Shown here piece by piece: positions 59,327 to 64,000 of a DNA stretch of 64,000 nucleotides (position 1 is its first letter; each line of letters opens with the position of its first letter). The stretch covers positions 49,413-113,412 of the forward strand of contig CAKOUW010000003.1 of assembly GCA_934120715.1 (NCBI GenBank), in the 5' to 3' direction. The translations under genes were made by a program, and so were the position numbers. The DNA is from an uncultured Bacilli bacterium. GTDB lineage: Bacteria > Bacillota_I > Bacilli_A > RF39 > UBA660. The notes beneath the pieces are model-generated. The model had not been told where the DNA came from and did not search any database. It saw only the letters and a program-made list of their open reading frames with translations.

Positions 59327-59390
59327 TTTTCCACTCCTTTCTCTTCAAATTCACCATCATAATAACATTAAAATAATATTCTGTCAACTA

Positions 59391-60260
59391 TTAATGGTTT
59401 ACACGATTACCTATTACTTCACCAAGTTTAACTTTAGTTTCAATTCCTAACCTTGAATTATTTAAAATATCTTTATCTATTTCAACAACATTTTCTTTAA
59501 AAATTAAAACTACTGTTGACCCACCAAATAAAAAGTAACCTTTTTCATCTCCTCGTTTGAAAGTTTTTATATCATGATTTACAATTTTACCAACCATTAA
59601 AGCTCCAACTTCCATCTGAATAACTTCTCCAAAATTTTCAGTATCAAGTAAAGAGTATTCCCTTTGGTTTTCTTTAAATACCTTATATCTCTTAAAAGCA
59701 ATTGGTCCTACTGTATGAAGTATACCATTAATCTTTCGACTCTTAATTAAACGCCCATTATCCACAAAACAATATCTATGATAATCATCAACTGTAAGTC
59801 TAAAAACTAAACAAGTACCACCACTATATTGAAGAGCCAACTTTTTACTTCTTAAAAGATCTTTAACTGTATACTTCTTTTTTTTAATTAGCATCTCTGT
59901 TTTATCATTAATAGGATAAACTAATAATTTTGAATCAGCCACTGAAATTAAATTATTACTATTTTTAGAAACTGGTCTCTTACCAGTCTTAACTTTTCTA
60001 GTAAAAAAATCATTAAAAGACGAGTATTCTCTCTCTGGATAATCACTCATATCAATTTTATTTTTCTTAATAAATCTATTTATTATTCTAGTAGAAGACT
60101 TACTATTCATATATAAAGAACTAGCTTTTGAAACAGCTTTTCTAGTTACAAAGAATAAAACTACTCCCCCTATTAAAGTTTTATATAAAACATCTGCTCC
60201 TACAGGACTTTTCTCAGTATACTTTTTATTATTTTTTCTATTTATTATTTCTGTCTTCAT
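59391..60260 (-). CDS. psd: Phosphatidylserine decarboxylase proenzyme
   Basis: 289 residues. SFNDFFTRKVKTGKRPV, HYHRYCF-type DDYHRYCFVDNG (His), and the self-cleavage site FGGSTVVL, where Ser becomes the pyruvoyl group. It makes phosphatidylethanolamine from phosphatidylserine. Next to pssA with only a base between, no good ribosome site, thus coupled. Confidence 0.95.
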   Translation of the reverse strand: MKTEIINRKNNKKYTEKSPVGADVLYKTLIGGVVLFFVTRKAVSKASSLYMNSKSSTRIINRFIKKNKIDMSDYPEREYSSFNDFFTRKVKTGKRPVSKNSNNLISVADSKLLVYPINDKTEMLIKKKKYTVKDLLRSKKLALQYSGGTCLVFRLTVDDYHRYCFVDNGRLIKSRKINGILHTVGPIAFKRYKVFKENQREYSLLDTENFGEVIQMEVGALMVGKIVNHDIKTFKRGDEKGYFLFGGSTVVLIFKENVVEIDKDILNNSRLGIETKVKLGEVIGNRVNH

Positions 60261-60261
60261 A

Positions 60262-60876
60262 TTATATTAAAAATAGTATTAATAATACTCCTACTATTGC
60301 TAAAAAAGTAATAGCGATATATGCCTTTCCTTTTATTTTAGGGATCTTAATATTAAATACAAATAAAAATGCTGTTAAATATACAATTGCTGAAAATAAT
60401 GATTTAAATGAAACATTTTTAACTAGTTCTGAAAAGAACCATATAGCTGGTAAAATTATTGATGTAGAAGTAACTGGTAATCCACTATAAGTTTTAACCG
60501 GTTTACTCTTGTCACTATCAATAACTGAAATATTAAAAAAGCCTAATCTTGTGATACCTGCAAGTACTAATAAAATATATCCAAGTATATGATACCAACT
60601 ATTAAGTCCCATTGAATAACCAATAACTACTGGAAATGCCACAAAAGAAATCATATCAGCAAGAGAATCAGCTTCCACCCCAAACTTTTTCTCCTCCTCA
60701 GTTCTCTTACATGCTCTAGCAACCTTACCATCAAACATATCACAAACACCAGCCAAAACCATACATATCATTGTCAACTGTAGGTTGCCAGCTAATGCAA
60801 AACTCATCCCAACAACTGAAAACACAACCCCTAAATATGTTATTATTAACGATTTATTATACTTTCCTATAAACAT
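60262..60876 (-). CDS. pssA: CDP-diacylglycerol-serine O-phosphatidyltransferase
   Basis: 204 residues, about six membrane helices. CDP-alcohol phosphotransferase motif in DMFDGKVARACKRTEEEKKFG...DSLADM: D-G-x2-A-R-x8-G-x3-D-x3-D pattern is present. It makes phosphatidylserine from CDP-diacylglycerol (from CdsA) for Psd. GGAGTG ribosome site. Confidence 0.93.
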   Translation of the reverse strand: MFIGKYNKSLIITYLGVVFSVVGMSFALAGNLQLTMICMVLAGVCDMFDGKVARACKRTEEEKKFGVEADSLADMISFVAFPVVIGYSMGLNSWYHILGYILLVLAGITRLGFFNISVIDSDKSKPVKTYSGLPVTSTSIILPAIWFFSELVKNVSFKSLFSAIVYLTAFLFVFNIKIPKIKGKAYIAITFLAIVGVLLILFLI

Positions 60877-60973
60877 ATAAACACTCCATTCTCTATCACA
60901 AATAATAGTTTACCACGAAATCAAAATACAACCAAGCAAAAAAACAAAATAAAAATAATCTTGTTTTTTTTAA

Positions 60974-61009
60974 AATACTAAGATGCTTTTAGCATGCTTG
61001 GTATTTTTA
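60974..61009. terminator. Large imperfect hairpin between ProX-like gene and pssA
   Basis: AAATACTAAGATGC and GCATGCTTGGTATTT form a stem with a bulge; the T-rich end is on the plus strand and an A run on the minus side, so its direction does not fit the neighbouring genes well. Confidence 0.4.
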
Positions 61010-61082
61010 TTTTTAGTTATTTTTTATTTCTTTTCTTACTTTAAACTTTCCTATAAGATAAAAAAGATTCAATCAAATGAAT

Positions 61083-61568
61083 CTAAATATCAACAACTTT
61101 AACAACATTACCATTATCTTTAATAATATCTATTAAGTCTTTTGTTTTTAACCACAAAGTAGCTGTATTATCATTTGGATGAACCCCAATAATATCAGAA
61201 GGCTTAAACTCACTATCAATGAATACTGTAACTCTTTTATCCTTATCATTTAATATACCAAGAGGTGTAACAGAACCTGGAATTAATCCCATTATATTTT
61301 CTAACTCCTCACTTGATGCAAAACTTAAAGGCCTAGTACCATTATCACGTCTAAACTTAGATAGGTTAACTCTTTTATCTCCTTTAACTGTTATTAAGTA
61401 GTAATTAATTTTCTTATCATCACATAAAAACAAGTTCTTTGCATCACCTTCAGGATAAGAAATATCTACATCTAAAAGATCTGCCATATTATAAACCGCT
61501 TTATGAGAATCAACTTCAAACCAGATATTTCTACTCCCTAAATATTCATATATTTGTTCCTTATTCAT
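61083..61568 (-). CDS. Prolyl-tRNA deacylase-type aminoacyl-tRNA editing protein
   Basis: 161 residues. YbaK/ProX family: VDSHKAVYNMADLL, KNLFLCDDKKINYYLITVKGDKRVNL, and GSVTPLGILND. Family members hydrolyse mischarged Ala-tRNA-Pro in trans. The conserved Lys (GDKRVNL region) and GSVTP loop are present. Downstream of DUF1697. Confidence 0.9.
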   Translation of the reverse strand: MNKEQIYEYLGSRNIWFEVDSHKAVYNMADLLDVDISYPEGDAKNLFLCDDKKINYYLITVKGDKRVNLSKFRRDNGTRPLSFASSEELENIMGLIPGSVTPLGILNDKDKRVTVFIDSEFKPSDIIGVHPNDNTATLWLKTKDLIDIIKDNGNVVKVVDI

Positions 61569-61574
61569 AATACA

Positions 61575-62126
61575 TCACTCTACTTCACATATTTCTAATA
61601 TTTTTCTAACAGTATTTGCCGTCCTTATAGTAATATAATCCCTAATACTTGTACTAGCAGTTCTACTCCACCAATTAGTCTTTCTATAATTATTTAAATC
61701 ATAAGACCAAAAAATATTATTTTTATATATCTTAATCTTTTCTAATTCACTATTTATATCACCAAGTATATCACATATCTTTCCACAAGTATGAGGTGAT
61801 ATTACAAATATAATATTATCATAAATACTTTTGTCATTACTTCCCCACCAACCAGGTCTATTATCAAAAAGCTCTTTTAATTCATGATAACTTATTACAA
61901 AAATTGGTATATCTATATCAAATTTATTCTTAATCATCTCATGAATACTAGAGGTAATATCATAAATATTATTCACATTACTCATAAAAATAACATTACC
62001 ACTATTAAGATAAGTAACAACTCCACTATAACCTAATTCTATAAATTCATTCTTTAAATCTAACATTGATATTTTATTTTTACCACTTATATTTACCCCT
62101 CTTAATAACGCTATATACTTTTCCAT
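61575..62126 (-). CDS. DUF1697 protein
   Basis: 183 residues. YIALLRGVNISGKNKISMLDLKNEFIELG and VVTYLNSGNVIFMS are the DUF1697 hallmark. Widespread small protein without known function. TAAGGAG ribosome site; likely cotranscribed with the tRNA-editing gene. Confidence 0.93.
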   Translation of the reverse strand: MEKYIALLRGVNISGKNKISMLDLKNEFIELGYSGVVTYLNSGNVIFMSNVNNIYDITSSIHEMIKNKFDIDIPIFVISYHELKELFDNRPGWWGSNDKSIYDNIIFVISPHTCGKICDILGDINSELEKIKIYKNNIFWSYDLNNYRKTNWWSRTASTSIRDYITIRTANTVRKILEICEVE

Positions 62127-62155
62127 ATAAACTCCTTAAGCTATACTAATTATAA

Positions 62156-62178
62156 CAAAAAAACCTGATAATCAGGTT
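62156..62178 (-). terminator. Terminator of the truncated carboxypeptidase gene
   Basis: AACCTGA/TCAGGTT stem, 3-base loop and T run on the minus strand. Confidence 0.9.
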
Positions 62179-62186
62179 ATAAATAA

Positions 62187-62720
62187 TTAAATATTTCCAC
62201 TAAATATACTACTAAGGCTATTAAAGAACAATTTTGTATAACTCAATGCCTCAACTTTTTTATTAACTGTCAAAGTACCTTTAGAAATAACTTTACCATC
62301 TTCTTTAACTAATATCTTACCTACACTATCTCCTGAATTAAGAGGTAACTTTAAATTTTTAACATCAACTTGATATGTATATTTATGAGAAGAATTATCA
62401 AGCATTTCAACCACACCTAAATCATTTTTTAGTACTATTTTAACCTTCTCAGAAGTAGCTTTTTCTAAATTTAATTCTTGAACAACTTCACCCTTTTTCT
62501 TTAATACATTCATCCTAATATTATTATACCCATAATCCAAAAGATTCATTGCTTCACTATTTCTAACTTTGCCCTCTTTTTCACCTAATACTACACCTAT
62601 AAGTCTTAAATTATTCTTTTTAGCAGTAGCTGCTAAACAATAACCAGCATTATCAGTAAAGCCAGTCTTTAAACCATCAGCACCTTCATAAAAACGTATA
62701 AGTTTAATTGTATGTTAATA
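62187..62720 (-). pseudogene. 5'-truncated D-Ala-D-Ala carboxypeptidase (DacA/DacF family)
   Basis: Only the C-terminal ~175 codons remain. The frame opens at TIKLIRFYEGADGLKTGFTDNAGYC, with the KTG active-site motif intact, and continues into the C-terminal beta domain. Upstream, from about 62715, there is an in-frame TAA and the sequence is unrelated (terminator of the GNAT gene). The Ser-x-x-Lys and Ser-x-Asn motifs are missing. No ribosome site. It marks a deletion or recombination joint. Confidence 0.85.
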
Positions 62721-62730
62721 TTGCTATAAT

Positions 62731-62762
62731 AAAAAGGCATCACTTCTTGACGAAATGATACC
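62731..62762 (-). terminator. Terminator of the GNAT gene
   Basis: 11-base stem with two G-U pairs (GGTATCATTTC / GAAGTGATGCC), loop GTCAA, five T. It lies right at the edge of the truncated carboxypeptidase. Confidence 0.9.
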
Positions 62763-62795
62763 ATGAATTTTAAGTTAAATCATCAGTAAAAAATA

Positions 62796-63209
62796 TTATT
62801 TGTTATAAATCATACCAGCACCTAAATCAGCATTTCGTCTTTCAATAAATCCAAATTTTTTATAAAAACCTTCTTTACCTTTTGATGCCCCCAAATAAAC
62901 TCTCAAATCTGGATTTTCTTTTTTTATTTCTTTTATCTTCTCTAATAGTTTATTCATAATACTTGTACCTATCTTTTTGTTTTGATATTCGGGTATAACC
63001 ATAACATCATGAATATGCATAAAACAAATACCATCACCTATAAGTCTTCCATATCCTATTATCTTATTTTCATCATAAATACTTACTGAATAATATGTAT
63101 TATTTAATGCTTTTTTTGATATTTCTTTATCATAGGAACCCCATCCAACTAAATCATATAATAAATTATATTCTTCAACATCATTAACATTTTCTTTGAT
63201 TATGATCAT
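62796..63209 (-). CDS. GNAT acetyltransferase
   Basis: 137 residues. IHDVMVIPEYQNKKIGTSIMNKLLEKI is the acetyl-CoA-binding motif A and FYKKFGFIERR motif B. IIGYGRLIGDG is the preceding strand. Single domain; substrate unknown. GGAAGG ribosome site. It lies alone between two decayed stretches. Confidence 0.9.
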   Translation of the reverse strand: MIIIKENVNDVEEYNLLYDLVGWGSYDKEISKKALNNTYYSVSIYDENKIIGYGRLIGDGICFMHIHDVMVIPEYQNKKIGTSIMNKLLEKIKEIKKENPDLRVYLGASKGKEGFYKKFGFIERRNADLGAGMIYNK

Positions 63210-63284
63210 TATTATCCTTCCTTCATTTTTTTATGTTTATTAATTTTTAGTATTTTAAATCCGTGTAAAAAACAATTCCTTTAT

Positions 63285-63395
63285 CTAATCTTTTGCATAT
63301 TCTATTTCCAGATTAGTACTATCTCCAACATAATTATTTACATTTACAGTTAAAATTGAATTACTAAATTCTATTCTTTTAAATCGTTTTTTAAA
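63285..63395 (-). pseudogene. Possible C-terminal gene fragment
   Basis: An open frame reading FKKRFKRIEFSNSILTVNV and ending EIEYAKD stop, with stops upstream and no start codon. Coding-like composition; family unknown. Confidence 0.3.
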
Positions 63396-63467
63396 TTTAG
63401 AGATTTACTATCCTGTTATATTATTATCTTTAGATATAATAAATATTGCTATTAAAATACAATTGTC

Positions 63468-63545
63468 TTAAAAAGACATCTTTTCTGCAATATCAAGCAT
63501 CTCATTTTTAAACTTTAAACTATCACATGTTGTTATAATCTTCAT
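63468..63545 (-). pseudogene. N-terminal fragment of a nucleoside deoxyribosyltransferase/DUF4406-like gene
   Basis: 25 residues starting MKIITTCDSLKFKNEM, resembling the first strand and helix of that family (usual MKIITLCGS), then a stop. No ribosome site. Remnant. Confidence 0.4.
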
Positions 63546-63674
63546 TTATATTAGTCATTCAAATAACCATAGTCATACCATAATAAATTTCAGTTTGTTT
63601 TACTTTTTATATATTTTAACCCTCAAACTTTTCATTGAAAGTTATAAATATCTAATAATTTTATACCACAAAAA

Positions 63675-64000
63675 TTACTTTATTTTCTTTATACTTGTAT
63701 ACATTCTTGAATGATATCCATGCTTATCATAAAATCTAACAGCATTTTCATTATAAGCAAATACATCTACTAAAACATATTCACAGCCTACCGATTTAAA
63801 ATAATTTTCTATTTTACTCATAAGAATATTCCCTATCCCCTTACTTCTTACATTTTTAGAAACTATTAATTCAGTTATTTCACCTCTTTTAGGACATTTA
63901 TAATCTAAATAATCATATTCATCATACGGAAAAATACATCCCATAATTAGGCCTATAGCTTTGTTATCTTCAACTGCCAGATAACATTTTCCATTATTAT
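63675..64000 (-). CDS. GNAT acetyltransferase (partial, runs off the right edge)
   Basis: At least 108 residues; the frame continues past the window (NGKCYLAVEDNKAIGLIMG upstream of the internal Met). Motif A ITELIVSKNVRSKGIGNILMSKIENYF and motif B NENAVRFYDKHGYHSRM are intact. Likely N-acetyltransferase of small molecule or protein; N-terminus not visible. Confidence 0.88.
   Translation of the reverse strand, partial: NNGKCYLAVEDNKAIGLIMGCIFPYDEYDYLDYKCPKRGEITELIVSKNVRSKGIGNILMSKIENYFKSVGCEYVLVDVFAYNENAVRFYDKHGYHSRMYTSIKKIK

Larger units (their letters stand above)
63210..63674. other. Gene-poor stretch with gene remnants
   Basis: No intact gene in ~465 bases. Holds two short minus-strand fragments (63285-63395 and 63468-63545) that look like leftovers of genes; the rest is AT-rich with nothing I can name. 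Confidence 0.6.

Overview
The window comes from a low-GC, Gram-positive, spore-forming anaerobe. The sequence is very AT-rich and nearly all genes lie on the minus strand in long, tightly packed operons with strong GGAGG-type ribosome binding sites. Spore genes are present (spoVAC/D/E, a SigF/SigG-type sigma factor with a SpoIIAA-like partner, cotE, spoVS). Both ribonucleotide reductases are the oxygen-sensitive class III type. TGA is used as a stop (for example spoVAC), so the standard bacterial code applies. I infer an uncultured gut Bacilli lineage (Erysipelotrichales/RF39-like), but no marker here fixes the species.

Layout. 0-3 kb: the N-terminus of an anchored protein, two flavodoxin-fold genes, a tRNA-Leu(CAA) and two small unknown proteins. 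3-7 kb: a membrane-anchored serpin, scpB/scpA and an RNHCP zinc-ribbon protein. 7-10 kb: a compact sporulation operon in the order spoIIAA-like, sigma factor, spoVAC, spoVAD, spoVAE, with no spoIIAB. 10-18.4 kb: two class III ribonucleotide reductase operons. One is nrdD with its glycyl-radical tail on a separate 53-residue ORF, then nrdG. The other is nrdD-nrdG-dut, divergent from a Crp/Fnr regulator, with a palindrome between them. 18.5-36 kb: housekeeping genes (tex, rpe, rsgA, the PASTA kinase and PP2C phosphatase pair, rlmN, fmt, priA, rseP, cdsA, uppS, khpA, rpsP).

36-48.5 kb is the unusual region: ten minus-strand genes for zinc-ribbon, membrane-anchored and surface proteins. They start with a small helical protein and an 853-residue Pro/Ser-repeat protein followed by a DUF4176 protein, which resembles type VII secretion cargo loci. 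The run continues with a Yip1-like membrane protein, a WG-repeat protein, a lipoprotein, and a von Willebrand A protein that may carry a cysteine-protease-like C-terminus. It ends with an anchored protein made of EF-Tu domains II and III without the GTPase domain, and a TIM44-like protein. No EssC ATPase is present.

48.7-64 kb: cotE, a phospholipase-like gene, ricA and miaB, then an ankyrin-like gene, a HAD phosphatase, a TetR ligand-domain fragment, serS, spoVS, an SGNH hydrolase and an ABC exporter preceded by a 32-residue Cys-containing peptide gene and a terminator. psd/pssA follow. The right edge is decayed: a 5'-truncated D-Ala-D-Ala carboxypeptidase, gene remnants and two GNAT acetyltransferases.
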